The notes beneath the pieces are model-generated. The model saw only the letters and a list, made by a program, of their open reading frames with translations, was not told the origin of the DNA and searched no databases. DNA of 64,000 nt from Microbacterium sp. Leaf320 (GTDB taxonomy: Bacteria; Actinomycetota; Actinomycetes; Actinomycetales; Microbacteriaceae). This document shows, in pieces, positions 44,310 through 53,899 of this stretch (position 1 is its first letter; each line of letters begins with the position of its first letter). The translations under genes and the position numbers were made by a program. The stretch spans positions 62,001-126,000 of the forward strand of contig NZ_LMOD01000005.1 of NCBI RefSeq assembly GCF_001423485.1. Reading direction: 5' to 3'.

Positions 44310-45166
44310 GCCTTCCCGACCAGCGCGTGGTGGTGCCCGCGGACGCACGGGAGGCGCTCGACGCCGCTCGTGGCGTCCGTCGGCATGCTGAGGTGGGCGC
44401 ACGGCACGCGTGGGACCGCCCGGTGGTGCGCGTCATCGGCGGATTCCTGCTGCCCGCTCTCATCATCATCGCCTGGCAGGTCGTGACGACCACCGGACTT
44501 GTCGCGCCCTACCTCCTCCCGTCCCCTGAGTCCGTCTTCGCCGCCGGTGTCGAACTGGCCGACCGCGGTCTGCTCTGGACCCACATCGCGATCTCGGTGC
44601 AGCGCGTGCTGCTCGGCTTCGCGATCGGATCCGTGATCGGACTCGCGATCGCGGGGATCGTCGGTCTCTCGAGGATCGGCGATGTTCTGCTCAGCCCCAC
44701 GCTCTCGGCTGTCCGTGCGGTCCCGTCTCTGGCCTGGGTGCCGCTCCTGATCCTCTGGATGCAGATCGGGGAGGAATCCAAGGTGACGCTGATCGCCATC
44801 GGTGCGTTCTTCCCCGTTTACACGACCGTCGCATCGGCGCTCCGACACGTCGATCCCCAGCTCGTCGAGGCGGGACGCTCATTCAGTCTCCGCGGCTGGT
44901 CGCTGTTCCGGACCGTTCAGCTGCCCGCGGTCGTGCCTTCGGTGGTCGCAGGCCTCCGCCTCGCACTCGCGCAGGCCTGGCTGTTCCTCGTAGCCGCCGA
45001 GCTGATCGCCTCGTCGATGGGACTCGGGTTCCTGCTCACGGACTCGCAGAACAGCGGACGCGTCGACAGGATCATCCTGTCGATCGTCCTGCTGGCGCTT
45101 CTCGGCACGATCACCAACGCTCTTCTCGTGCTGGTCGAGAAGTATCTGCTCCGACGGTGGGTGTGA
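44306..45166 (+). CDS. ABC transporter permease (SsuC-like)
   Basis: Membrane permease of 286 aa with about six hydrophobic segments after a hydrophilic N terminus of about 45 residues. The EAA-type loop that contacts the ATPase is seen in VEAGRSFSLRGWSLFRTVQL. LSAVRAVPSLAWVPLLILWM is typical of the SsuC/TauC group. GTG 44306 overlaps the lipoprotein stop, so translation is coupled. The acetyl-CoA synthetase gene starts 2 bases after its stop. Confidence 0.87.
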   Translation: MSLPDQRVVVPADAREALDAARGVRRHAEVGARHAWDRPVVRVIGGFLLPALIIIAWQVVTTTGLVAPYLLPSPESVFAAGVELADRGLLWTHIAISVQRVLLGFAIGSVIGLAIAGIVGLSRIGDVLLSPTLSAVRAVPSLAWVPLLILWMQIGEESKVTLIAIGAFFPVYTTVASALRHVDPQLVEAGRSFSLRGWSLFRTVQLPAVVPSVVAGLRLALAQAWLFLVAAELIASSMGLGFLLTDSQNSGRVDRIILSIVLLALLGTITNALLVLVEKYLLRRWV

Positions 45167-45167
45167 C

Positions 45168-47168
45168 GTGACGGAAGCCCGCCTGCACGAGACCCGCACG
45201 TACTCGGCGCCCGCGGGGTTCGCCGCGGCGGCGAACGTGACCGCCGAGGCATACGCCCGGGCGGAGTCCGATCCGACCCTCTTCTGGGAGCAGGCGGCCG
45301 AGCGGCTCGACTGGGCCGAACCCTGGCACACGGCTCACGAATGGGATCCGCCCGTGGAGGACGCCGTTCCCGCCGCGCGCTGGTTCGTCGGCGGACGGCT
45401 CAACGTCGCGTACAACTGCGTCGACCGCCATGTCGAGGCCGGCCGCGGCGACAAGGTCGCCCTGCACTTCGAGGGCGAGCCGGGGGATCGCATCGCCGTG
45501 ACGTACTCGGACCTCCAGGACAGGGTGTCGCGCGCGGCCAACGCGCTCATCGCACTCGGCATCCGTCCGGGCGACCGTGTCGTCATCTATCTCCCGGTGC
45601 TGATCGAGACGGTCGTGATCACCTTGGCCTGCGCGCGCATCGGAGCCGTGCACTCGCTGGTGTTCGGCGGGTTCTCCGCCGAGGCGGTGCGGTTCCGTCT
45701 CGTCGACACCGGAGCCAAGCTGCTCGTGACGAGCGACGGCCAGTTCCGGCGTGGCGCCGCCACCGAGGTCAAATCGACGGCCGACATCGCAGCCGCGGAT
45801 CTGCCCGACCTCGAGCACGTCCTCGTGCTCCGGCGCACCGGCCAGGATGTTCCCTGGACCGAGGGACGAGACGTCTGGTGGCACGACGTCGTCGACACCG
45901 CCTCGTCCCGGCATGATCCTCAGGCGTTCGATGCCGAGCATCCGCTCTTCATCATCTACACGTCGGGAACCACCGGGAAACCGAAGGGGCTCGTCCACAC
46001 ATCCGGCGGGTACCTCACACATGCGAGCTGGGCGCATTGGGCCCATTTCGACGCGAAACCCGATGACGTGCACTGGTGCACGGCGGATCTCGCCTGGGTG
46101 ACCGCCCACACGTACGAGATCTACGGTCCTCTCTCGAACGGTCTGACGCAGGTCATCTACGAGGGGACGCCGGACACGCCGCACCGCGAGCGACACCTCG
46201 AGATCATCGAGCGCTACGGCGTGACGGTGTACTACACCGCGCCGACCCTGATCCGCACCTTCATGACCTGGTTCGGCGCAGAGCTGCCGGAGGGGCACGA
46301 CCTGTCGACGCTGCGTCTGCTCGGCACCGTCGGCGAGGCGATCAACCCCGAGGCGTGGATCTGGTTCCGCCGCAACTTCGGGCGCGACGAGCTCCCGGTG
46401 GTCGACACCTGGTGGCAGTCCGAGACCGGGGCGGCGATGATCGCGCCGCTTCCCGGTGTGACGACGCTCAAGCCGGGCTCCGCATCCGTGCCGCTGCCCG
46501 GCATCGACGCGACCGTGGTCGATGCGAACGGCGATGAGGTCGCGCCAGGAAGATCCGGAACGCTCGTGGTGCGGCGTCCGTGGCCGGGGATGGCGCGGAC
46601 CGTGTGGGGGAACTCCCAGCGATACCGTGACGCGTACTGGTCGGCCTACGCCGGACACGGCGAGCACGGCGGATACTACGTCGCCGGTGACGGGGCCACA
46701 CGCGATGCCGACGGTTACATCTGGATCCTCGGCCGCCTCGACGACGTCGTGAACGTGTCGGGCCACAGGCTCTCCACGATCGAGATCGAATCGGCGCTCG
46801 TGGCGCACGACACGGTGGGGGAGGCAGGCACCGCAGGCGTCGCCGACCCGGTCACCGGGCAGGCCGTCGTCGCATTCGTCACCGCGTCAGGACGCGCAGA
46901 GGTCTCGACCTCGCAGCTGCGAGGACAGGTCGCCACGGCGATCGGACCCGTCGCCAAGCCGAAGCACATCGTCGTGGTCCCCGACCTGCCCAAGACTCGA
47001 TCCGGCAAGATCATGCGACGACTGCTCGCGCAGCTCTGGGAGGCCGAACAGGACCGGCGCGCAGGTCGCGCACCCGCGCCGCTCGGCGACACGACATCTC
47101 TGCAGAACCCGTGGGCCGTCGACGACATCGCCGCCGTGCTCGAGACCGCTGAACTGAGGACACAATGA
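45168..47168 (+). CDS. acs: Acetyl-CoA synthetase (AMP-forming)
   Basis: ANL-family ligase (666 aa) that activates acetate to acetyl-CoA with ATP. Core motifs are IYTSGTTGKPKGLVHTSGGY (phosphate loop), DTWWQSETGAAM, and RTVWGNSQRYRDAYW with the expected Trp-rich acetate pocket. The C-terminal catalytic Lys614 lies in TRSGKIMRR. Length and the N-terminal extension fit Acs. It has no separate promoter, lying between a sulfonate-type permease and metY. That setting suggests it recycles the acetate made by MetY; general acetate use is the alternative. Confidence 0.9.
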   Translation: MTEARLHETRTYSAPAGFAAAANVTAEAYARAESDPTLFWEQAAERLDWAEPWHTAHEWDPPVEDAVPAARWFVGGRLNVAYNCVDRHVEAGRGDKVALHFEGEPGDRIAVTYSDLQDRVSRAANALIALGIRPGDRVVIYLPVLIETVVITLACARIGAVHSLVFGGFSAEAVRFRLVDTGAKLLVTSDGQFRRGAATEVKSTADIAAADLPDLEHVLVLRRTGQDVPWTEGRDVWWHDVVDTASSRHDPQAFDAEHPLFIIYTSGTTGKPKGLVHTSGGYLTHASWAHWAHFDAKPDDVHWCTADLAWVTAHTYEIYGPLSNGLTQVIYEGTPDTPHRERHLEIIERYGVTVYYTAPTLIRTFMTWFGAELPEGHDLSTLRLLGTVGEAINPEAWIWFRRNFGRDELPVVDTWWQSETGAAMIAPLPGVTTLKPGSASVPLPGIDATVVDANGDEVAPGRSGTLVVRRPWPGMARTVWGNSQRYRDAYWSAYAGHGEHGGYYVAGDGATRDADGYIWILGRLDDVVNVSGHRLSTIEIESALVAHDTVGEAGTAGVADPVTGQAVVAFVTASGRAEVSTSQLRGQVATAIGPVAKPKHIVVVPDLPKTRSGKIMRRLLAQLWEAEQDRRAGRAPAPLGDTTSLQNPWAVDDIAAVLETAELRTQ

Positions 47169-48469
47169 CGGAAGAACACCGCTTCGGGTTTCGTACGAGG
47201 GCTCTCCACGCCGGAGGCACACCGGATGCCGCGACGGGTGCCCGCGCCGTGCCGATCTACCAGACGACGTCCTTCGTGTTCGAGGATGCGACGGATGCCG
47301 GCAACCTCTTCGCGCTGCAGAAGTACGGCAACATCTACTCCCGCATCGGCAACCCCACCGTCGCCGCGCTCGAGGAACGGCTGGCATCGCTCGAGGGCGG
47401 GATCGGCGCTGTCGCGACCGCATCCGGCATGAGCGCCGAGTTCATCACGTTCGCCGCGCTCGTCGGCGCCGGTGACCACGTGGTCGCCTCGGCGCAGCTG
47501 TACGGCGGTACCGTGACCCAGCTGGATGTGACACTGCGTCGATTCGGCGTCGAGACCACGTTCGTCGCCTCCACGGACCCTGCCGATTACGCGGCGGCGA
47601 TCCGGCCCGAGACCAAGGTCGTCTACGTCGAGATGATCGGCAACCCGTCCGGTGAGATCGCCGACATCGAAGGCCTCGCGGAGGTCGCGCATGCCGCCGG
47701 TGTGCCGCTCGTCGTCGACGCGACCCTCGCCACTCCGTACCTCGCACGGCCGCTCGAGCACGGCGCCGACATCGTCATCCATTCGGTCACGAAGTTCCTC
47801 GGCGGGCACGGCACGACGCTCGGGGGCGTCGTGATCGAGAAGGGCACGTTCGACTGGGGCAACGGGCGCTTCCCGCAGATGACGGAGCCCGTCGAGTCGT
47901 ACGGCGGGATCAAGTGGTGGGACAACTTCGGCGAGTACGGGTTCCTCACCAAGCTCCGCACCGAGCAGCTGCGCGACATCGGACCGGCGCTGAGCCCGCA
48001 GTCCGCCTTCAACCTCTTGCAGGGGGTCGAGACGCTTCCGCAGCGCATCGACGCACATCTCGTCAACGCGCGCATCGTCGCGGACTGGCTGGCATCTGAC
48101 CCCCGCGTGGAATACGTGACCTGGGCGGGGCTCGAGGGGCATCCGCATCATGAGCGCGCCGCGAAGTACCTGCCGCTCGGGCCGGGGTCGGTGTTCGCCT
48201 TCGGGGTCAAGGCCGAAGACGGTCGCGCGGCGGGGGAGACGCTGATCGAGAACCTCCAGCTGGCATCGCACCTCGCGAACATCGGTGACGCGCGCACGCT
48301 CGTCATCCACCCGGCATCCACCACCCATCGACAGCTCACGGAATCGCAGCTCGTGGCGGCCGGAGTGCGCCCCGACCTCATCCGGATCTCGGTGGGCCTC
48401 GAGGACGCCGACGACATCATCTGGGACCTCGACCAGGCTCTCAGCACCGCGACGGGAGCGAACAGATGA
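47165..48469 (+). CDS. metY: O-acetylhomoserine sulfhydrylase
   Basis: PLP enzyme (434 aa) of the Cys/Met metabolism family. It makes homocysteine and acetate from O-acetylhomoserine and sulfide. The PLP lysine is Lys210 in HSVTKFLGGHGTTLGG. YSRIGNPTVAALEERLASLEGG and HPASTTHRQLTESQLVAAG are MetY landmarks; the length of about 430 separates it from the shorter MetB/MetC. The ATG overlaps the acs stop (ATGA). No metX gene is nearby. Confidence 0.92.
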   Translation: MTEEHRFGFRTRALHAGGTPDAATGARAVPIYQTTSFVFEDATDAGNLFALQKYGNIYSRIGNPTVAALEERLASLEGGIGAVATASGMSAEFITFAALVGAGDHVVASAQLYGGTVTQLDVTLRRFGVETTFVASTDPADYAAAIRPETKVVYVEMIGNPSGEIADIEGLAEVAHAAGVPLVVDATLATPYLARPLEHGADIVIHSVTKFLGGHGTTLGGVVIEKGTFDWGNGRFPQMTEPVESYGGIKWWDNFGEYGFLTKLRTEQLRDIGPALSPQSAFNLLQGVETLPQRIDAHLVNARIVADWLASDPRVEYVTWAGLEGHPHHERAAKYLPLGPGSVFAFGVKAEDGRAAGETLIENLQLASHLANIGDARTLVIHPASTTHRQLTESQLVAAGVRPDLIRISVGLEDADDIIWDLDQALSTATGANR

Positions 48470-49050
48470 GCGACGCCAACATCACGGGGGCAGACGCCTG
48501 CGCTCTCCCCACACCTCAGGATGCTGCAGCATGCGCGCTTCCCGGAGCCGCCCCGCTGCACCCTGAGCGCACGTGGGAAGGGCCGAGCCAGCAACAGCGT
48601 TTCGGCATCCTCCGACGCGCGAAGTCCGTCGCGATCGTCGGCGCATCGAACAACCCGGCCCGCGCGTCGTACTTCGTCGCGACCTATCTGCTCTCGAGCA
48701 CCGCGTACGACGTCTACCTCGTCAATCCGCGTGAGTCGTCCATCCTCGGACAGCCCGTCTATGCGTCGCTCGCCGACCTCCCCGTCGTCCCCGACATCGT
48801 CGACGTGTTCCGTCGGCACGAGGATCTTCCCGGCGTCGCGCAGGAGGCGATCGATGCCGGAGCGCAGACGCTGTGGCTGCAGTTGGGGTCATGGAACGAG
48901 GATGCGGCCGCCCTCGCCGAGGACGCAGGGCTCGCCGTGGTGATGGATCGCTGCATCAAGATCGAGCACGCGCGGTTCCACGGCGGACTGCACCTCGCCG
49001 GGTTCGACACGGGTGTCATCAGCTCCCGGCGTCAGCTCCTCGGACGCTGA
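48466..49050 (+). CDS. CoA-binding-domain protein (YccU-like)
   Basis: Protein of 194 aa with a single CoA-binding Rossmann domain: SVAIVGASNNPARASYFVAT (about residues 50-69), then VDVFRRHEDLPGVAQEAIDAGAQTLWLQ-type core. A conserved Cys (VVMDRCIKIEH) sits near the end. The N-terminal 35 residues are low complexity with several Cys. It overlaps metY by 4 bases and is often found after metY in actinobacteria. The function is unknown; it may sense or use CoA or acetyl-CoA in step with Acs and MetY. Confidence 0.82.
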   Translation: MSDANITGADACALPTPQDAAACALPGAAPLHPERTWEGPSQQQRFGILRRAKSVAIVGASNNPARASYFVATYLLSSTAYDVYLVNPRESSILGQPVYASLADLPVVPDIVDVFRRHEDLPGVAQEAIDAGAQTLWLQLGSWNEDAAALAEDAGLAVVMDRCIKIEHARFHGGLHLAGFDTGVISSRRQLLGR

Positions 49051-49070
49051 GCACGGCCGGGTTCGAAGCC

Positions 49071-49076
49071 TAGACT
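49071..49076 (+). promoter_or_regulatory. -10 box of a probable leaderless coaE promoter
   Basis: TAGACT ends 6 nt before the coaE ATG, in the 32-base gap after the CoA-binding protein gene. Confidence 0.6.
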
Positions 49077-49082
49077 GGCCGC

Positions 49083-49682
49083 ATGGCTCTCATCGCGCTC
49101 ACCGGCGGCATCGCCTCCGGGAAGTCGACCATCGCACGACGATTGGCGGAGAGGGGAGCAGTCATCGTCGACGCCGATCAGATCGTCCGCGACGTGCAGG
49201 CACCAGGGACTCCGGTTCTCGTCGCCATCGCCGAGACGTTCGGTGCAGAGGTCATCGCCGCCGACGGCTCGCTCGATCGTGCCGCCCTCGGTGCGCAGGT
49301 CTTCGGAGATGCCGGGCAGCTGGCGCAGCTGAACGCGATCGTGCACCCTGCGGTCCGCGCCGAGTCGCAGCGCCGGTTCGACGAGGCGATGTCCGCCGAT
49401 CCTGCGACGGTCGTCGTGTACGACGTGCCGCTTCTGGTCGAGGCGCGGGTCGACGATCCATGGGATCTGATCGTCGTCGCACACGCGCCCGTGGAGGAGC
49501 GCAGGCGTCGGCTCGTGGAGATCCGCGGGATGGCGGAGCAGGCCGCGCAGGAGCGGATCGACGCGCAGGTCTCCGATGAGCGCCGCCTGGCGATCGCCGA
49601 CGTGGTCATCGACACGTCCGGATCGCTGGAGCAGACCCTCGCTCAGACGGATGATCTCTGGGAGCGGATCAGCACGTCGTGA
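49083..49682 (+). CDS. coaE: Dephospho-CoA kinase
   Basis: Final enzyme of CoA synthesis (199 aa), phosphorylating the 3'-OH of dephospho-CoA. The P-loop is GGIASGKST with Lys14. VDADQIVRDVQAPG carries the catalytic Asp, and VYDVPLLVEA the CoA-binding part. ATG 49083 is set by the TAGACT box 6 nt upstream. In mycobacteria coaE is next to rpsA; here the sulfur/acetate operon lies between. It overlaps the MFS gene by 4 bases. Confidence 0.95.
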   Translation: MALIALTGGIASGKSTIARRLAERGAVIVDADQIVRDVQAPGTPVLVAIAETFGAEVIAADGSLDRAALGAQVFGDAGQLAQLNAIVHPAVRAESQRRFDEAMSADPATVVVYDVPLLVEARVDDPWDLIVVAHAPVEERRRRLVEIRGMAEQAAQERIDAQVSDERRLAIADVVIDTSGSLEQTLAQTDDLWERISTS

Positions 49683-50893
49683 CCTTCACCGGTCACACCC
49701 CGGGATCGCCCGTCTACCGACGCCTGATCGTCGGTCTGTTCTTCGCGGGTATCGCGACCTTCGCGCAGCTCTATTCACCCCAGGCCGTGTTGCCGCAGCT
49801 GTCCACAGCTCTCGGGATCTCGCCGGCGAGCGCCGCGCTCAGCGTGTCGGCGGCGACGCTCGGGCTGGCGGCCGCCGTCATCCCATGGTCGATGGTGGCG
49901 GACCGCATCGGGCGGGTGCAGGCGATGGCGATCGGCGTGCTCACGGCGACCGTGCTGGGCATCCTCGCCCCACTCAGCGCGGGGATGGAGATGCTCCTGA
50001 CGCTGCGCCTGCTCGAAGGCGTCGCGCTCGGGGCTGTGCCTGCGGTCGCGCTCGCGTACCTGAGTGAAGAGGTCAGTCCGCGAAATGCGGCCGCCGCAGC
50101 AGGAAGCTACATCGCGGGGACGACGGTGGGTGGGCTCGTCGGCCGGGTAGTGTCCGGCATCGTCGGCGAGCAGGCGGGGTGGCGGGAGGGCATGTGGACG
50201 GTCGCGGGGCTGTGCGCGCTGGCGGCAGTGCTGTTCCTGTGGCTGACACCGAAGGCGCAGGGCTTCGTCCCCGGAAGGTTCCGTGACGACGCCGGACCGA
50301 GAATGCTCACGCGCCTGCTGGCGCCGCTGCGCTCGGGGCGTCAGCTCGCACTGTACGCCCAGGGCTTCCTGCTCATGGGGGCGTTCGTGGCCGTCTACAA
50401 CTACCTCGGATTCCACCTCGCCGAACCGCCCTTCGCGCTGCCGGCCTGGGTGGTGACGCTGCTCTTCCTCGCCTACCTCGCCGGCACCGTCTCGTCGCCC
50501 TGGGCCGGCTCTCTGGCTTCCCGTTTCGGGCGATACCCCGTGCTGTTGGGCGCGATCGCCGTGATGGCCACGGGGGCGGCCGCGATGCTGGCGCATGCCA
50601 CTCCGATCGTGCTGCTCGGGCTGCTCCTTTTCACGGGAGGCTTCTTCGGGGCGCACGCGGTGGCATCGGGGTGGGCGCCGGCGGCTGCGGGACCCGCCAG
50701 CAGAGCACAGGCATCCTCGCTCTACTACTTCGGCTACTACGCAGGATCGAGCCTGTTCGGCTGGGCGCTCGGCATCGTGTTCGGCCAGGCGGACTGGGTG
50801 TGGTTCATCGTCGCGGTCCTCGCGATGTGCGCCCTCGCGGCGTCCTCGGCGGTCGCGAAGCTGCGCGGATCGCCAGCCGCCGGTTCCTCGTGA
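49679..50893 (+). CDS. MFS transporter (YnfM/AraJ-like exporter)
   Basis: Twelve-segment transporter of 404 aa. The first loop carries the MFS motif WSMVADRIGRVQAMAIG. GFLLMGAFVAVYNYLGFHL opens the second half, and SLASRFGRYPVLLG repeats the loop motif. The pattern resembles the YnfM-like drug or metabolite exporter group. The substrate is unknown. GTG at 49679 overlaps the coaE stop, so it is cotranscribed with coaE. Confidence 0.88.
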   Translation: MTFTGHTPGSPVYRRLIVGLFFAGIATFAQLYSPQAVLPQLSTALGISPASAALSVSAATLGLAAAVIPWSMVADRIGRVQAMAIGVLTATVLGILAPLSAGMEMLLTLRLLEGVALGAVPAVALAYLSEEVSPRNAAAAAGSYIAGTTVGGLVGRVVSGIVGEQAGWREGMWTVAGLCALAAVLFLWLTPKAQGFVPGRFRDDAGPRMLTRLLAPLRSGRQLALYAQGFLLMGAFVAVYNYLGFHLAEPPFALPAWVVTLLFLAYLAGTVSSPWAGSLASRFGRYPVLLGAIAVMATGAAAMLAHATPIVLLGLLLFTGGFFGAHAVASGWAPAAAGPASRAQASSLYYFGYYAGSSLFGWALGIVFGQADWVWFIVAVLAMCALAASSAVAKLRGSPAAGSS

Positions 50894-50948
50894 GCGAGTG
50901 CGGCGCCGCGAGAGTCGCAGGGCAGCGGCTTCCTGGGAGGATGGGCGC

Positions 50949-51740
50949 ATGAGCCTGAATCTCCTCGCGGCCTACGACGCACAGCTCCGAACCGATGCCG
51001 AGACCGCTCACGCACTGGCCGTGGCCCCGATGGGGCCCCTCCGTCTCGCAGTGTTCCCGGGCGGTCGCGGGTTCGTGTCGTACGCGGACCTGGACGGTGC
51101 GGATGCCGCGCGGACGGCCGAGCTCGTCGACGCCGCGCTGGAGCACTTCCGCGGCATCGCCGGAATCACGAGCGTGGAGTGGAAGACGCGCGGCCACGAC
51201 CACGCTCCTGGTCTGCACGATGCGCTCATCGCGCGAGGGTTCGTGCCGGAGGACACCGAGTCGATCATGATCGGCGAGGCGGGGCTGCTCGCCGAGGAGG
51301 TCGCGGCTCCCGACGGAGTGGAGCTGCGCCGCGCCCGCACCGAGGTGGAGGTGCTGGCCATGGAGGAGATGCAGGGCACCGTCTTCGAGGATCCGCACTG
51401 GCGTGCACGGGCGGAGACGACTCTGCGGCGCATCCGCTCGGATGACACGGTGGAGCTGTGGATCGCCGTCGCGGACGGGGCGGTGATCAGCGCAGGCCGC
51501 CTCGAACCCGTGGCGGCGACGGACTTCGCGGGGCTCTGGGGCGGTGCGACGATCGCGTCATGGCGCGGCCGGGGGATCTACCGCGCACTCACCGCGCGAC
51601 GCGCACGCTCCGCTCTCGCTCGCGGCAAGCGGTACCTCCAGTCCGACTCGACGGAGTTCTCCCGGCCGATACTCGAGCGCGCAGGGCTGATCAAAGTGTC
51701 GACCACCACTCCCTACGTCTGGGCGCCGGAGGCGGACTGA
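50949..51740 (+). CDS. GNAT-family N-acetyltransferase
   Basis: Predicted acetyltransferase of 263 aa. The N-terminal half (about 120 residues) is a degenerate GNAT-like region. The C-terminal half shows the acetyl-CoA loop in GATIASWRGRGIYRALTARR, and SRPILERAGLIKV completes the fold. The substrate is unknown. ATG 50949 has GGGAGG upstream. The longer upstream frame reads antisense-like Arg-rich sequence through the MFS gene and was rejected. Confidence 0.82.
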   Translation: MSLNLLAAYDAQLRTDAETAHALAVAPMGPLRLAVFPGGRGFVSYADLDGADAARTAELVDAALEHFRGIAGITSVEWKTRGHDHAPGLHDALIARGFVPEDTESIMIGEAGLLAEEVAAPDGVELRRARTEVEVLAMEEMQGTVFEDPHWRARAETTLRRIRSDDTVELWIAVADGAVISAGRLEPVAATDFAGLWGGATIASWRGRGIYRALTARRARSALARGKRYLQSDSTEFSRPILERAGLIKVSTTTPYVWAPEAD

Positions 51741-51795
51741 AGAGCTCTCCGTTCGCTGCTGACGGACGCGCGACCCCGGTGTCGGTGGCCCGGCA

Positions 51796-51801
51796 TACGC
51801 T
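51796..51801 (+). promoter_or_regulatory. -10 box of a probable leaderless uvrB promoter
   Basis: TACGCT ends 6 nt before the uvrB ATG. The GGAGGT between them is too close to the ATG to act as a ribosome site. Confidence 0.55.
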
Positions 51802-51807
51802 GGAGGT

Positions 51808-53880
51808 ATGCAACCCACGCGCAGTGTCCGTCCCTTCGAGGTCATCAGCGAGTACGAGCCTGCCGGCGACCAGCCGAAGGCCATCGCCGAACTCGCATCG
51901 CGCATCAATGCCGGCGAGACAGACATCGTGCTTCTCGGCGCGACGGGTACCGGCAAGTCGGCCACCACCGCGTGGCTTGTAGAGCAGGTGCAGCGCCCGA
52001 CGCTCGTGCTCGCCCACAACAAGACGCTCGCCGCCCAGCTCGCCAACGAGTTCCGCGAGCTGATGCCGAACAACGCGGTCGAGTACTTCGTCTCCTATTA
52101 CGACTACTACCAGCCCGAGGCGTATGTCCCGCAGACCGATACCTTCATCGAGAAGGACTCGTCGATCAACTCCGAGGTCGAGCGTCTCCGTCACTCGACC
52201 ACGAACTCGCTGCTCAGCCGCCGCGACGTGATCGTCGTCTCCACCGTCTCCTGCATCTACGGCCTCGGTGCGCCTGAAGAGTACCTTCGCGCCATGGTCG
52301 CCCTCCAGGTGGGTGAGCGGTACGACAGGGATGCGCTCATCCGGCAGTTCATCGCGATGCAGTACAACCGCAATGACGTCGACTTCTCGCGGGGTAACTT
52401 CCGCGTGCGCGGCGACACGATCGAGATCATCCCGGTGTACGAGGAGCACGCGATCCGCATCGAGCTGTTCGGCGACGAGATCGAGGCGCTGTACTCCCTG
52501 CATCCGCTCACCGGCGAGATCATCGAGAAGCTCGATGCGGTCCCGATCTTCCCCGCTTCGCATTATGTGGCGGGAACCGACGTGGTCCAGCGCTCCATCG
52601 GCACCATCGAGCACGAGCTCGAAGAGCGGCTCAAGGAGTTCGAGCGTCAGGGCAAGCTGCTCGAGGCACAGCGTCTGCGGATGCGCACCACGTTCGACCT
52701 CGAGATGCTGCAGCAGCTGGGCTTCTGCTCGGGGATCGAGAACTACTCCCGGCACATGGACGGACGTCAGCCCGGCGAGCCGCCGCACACGCTGCTCGAC
52801 TTCTTCCCCGACGATTTCATGCTCGTGATCGACGAGTCGCACGTCACGGTGCCGCAGATCGGTGCCATGTACGAAGGCGATGCGTCGCGCAAGCGCACCC
52901 TCGTGGAGCATGGATTCCGTCTGCCGAGCGCGATGGACAACCGCCCGCTGCGTTGGGACGAGTTCAAGAACCGCATCGGTCAGACGGTGTACCTGTCGGC
53001 GACCCCCGGCAAGTACGAGATGGGCATCGCCGACGGCGTGGTCGAGCAGATCATCCGCCCGACCGGCCTCGTCGATCCGCACATCATCGTGAAGCCGTCG
53101 AAGGGCCAGATCGACGATCTCCTCGAGGAGATCCGGGTTCGCGTGGGGCGTGACGAGCGCGTACTCGTCACGACGCTCACCAAGAAGATGTCCGAAGAGC
53201 TCACCGACTTCCTCGGAGAGCACGGCGTGCGGGTGCGCTACCTCCATTCCGATGTCGACACGCTCCGTCGTGTCGAGCTGCTCAGCGAGCTGCGGGCCGG
53301 CGTCTACGACGTGCTCGTCGGCATCAACCTGCTCCGCGAAGGTCTCGACCTGCCCGAGGTGTCGCTGGTCGCGATCCTCGATGCCGACAAAGAGGGCTTC
53401 CTGCGCTCCGGCACGTCGCTGATCCAGACGATCGGCCGCGCGGCGCGAAACGTGTCGGGTGAAGTCCACATGTATGCCGACAAGATCACCGATTCGATGG
53501 CCAAGGCCATCGAGGAGACAGACCGTCGTCGCGAGAAGCAGGTGGCCTACAACCTCGAGCACGGCATCGACCCCCAGCCGCTGCGCAAGCGGATCGCCGA
53601 TATCACCGAGGTGCTCGCTCGAGAGGGCGCGGACACCGCCGAGATGATGTCAGGGCGCGGGCGTGCGACCGGCAAGGGCAAGTCGCCGACACCGAATCTC
53701 CGTCGCACGGGGATCGCGGCCGAGGGCGCTCAGCAGCTCGAAGCCGTCATCCAGGACCTGTCCGACCAGATGCTCGCGGCCGCGGCCGAACTCAAGTTCG
53801 AGCTCGCCGGGCGACTGCGCGACGAGGTGCAGGACATGAAGAAGGAGCTGCGCGCCATGGAGAAGGCCGGGCACGCCTGA
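51808..53880 (+). CDS. uvrB: UvrABC system damage-binding helicase UvrB
   Basis: Helicase-like repair protein (690 aa) that verifies damage loaded by UvrA and recruits UvrC. Walker A is [11 protein letters not shown] with Lys50. The beta-hairpin region includes [16 protein letters not shown] is motif II (about residue 350), and SRDVIV-type and [19 protein letters not shown] motifs follow. A UvrC-binding UVR domain lies at the C terminus ([12 protein letters not shown] to [13 protein letters not shown]). uvrA and uvrC are about 5 kb downstream. No SOS-box-like palindrome was identified upstream. Confidence 0.97.
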   Translation: MQPTRSVRPFEVISEYEPAGDQPKAIAELASRINAGETDIVLLGATGTGKSATTAWLVEQVQRPTLVLAHNKTLAAQLANEFRELMPNNAVEYFVSYYDYYQPEAYVPQTDTFIEKDSSINSEVERLRHSTTNSLLSRRDVIVVSTVSCIYGLGAPEEYLRAMVALQVGERYDRDALIRQFIAMQYNRNDVDFSRGNFRVRGDTIEIIPVYEEHAIRIELFGDEIEALYSLHPLTGEIIEKLDAVPIFPASHYVAGTDVVQRSIGTIEHELEERLKEFERQGKLLEAQRLRMRTTFDLEMLQQLGFCSGIENYSRHMDGRQPGEPPHTLLDFFPDDFMLVIDESHVTVPQIGAMYEGDASRKRTLVEHGFRLPSAMDNRPLRWDEFKNRIGQTVYLSATPGKYEMGIADGVVEQIIRPTGLVDPHIIVKPSKGQIDDLLEEIRVRVGRDERVLVTTLTKKMSEELTDFLGEHGVRVRYLHSDVDTLRRVELLSELRAGVYDVLVGINLLREGLDLPEVSLVAILDADKEGFLRSGTSLIQTIGRAARNVSGEVHMYADKITDSMAKAIEETDRRREKQVAYNLEHGIDPQPLRKRIADITEVLAREGADTAEMMSGRGRATGKGKSPTPNLRRTGIAAEGAQQLEAVIQDLSDQMLAAAAELKFELAGRLRDEVQDMKKELRAMEKAGHA

Positions 53881-53899
53881 GTCCCAGGAGGCGACGACG

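Noticed and set aside
45168-47168. Assignment of the ligase as acetoacetyl-CoA or propionyl-CoA synthetase
   Set aside because: Length, the WWQSETG segment and the C-terminal SGKIMRR lysine fit acetyl-CoA synthetase best; propionate use remains a minor possibility.
51741-51807. LexA/SOS box upstream of uvrB
   Set aside because: No GAACN4GTTC-like palindrome is present before uvrB or uvrA, so SOS control is not claimed.
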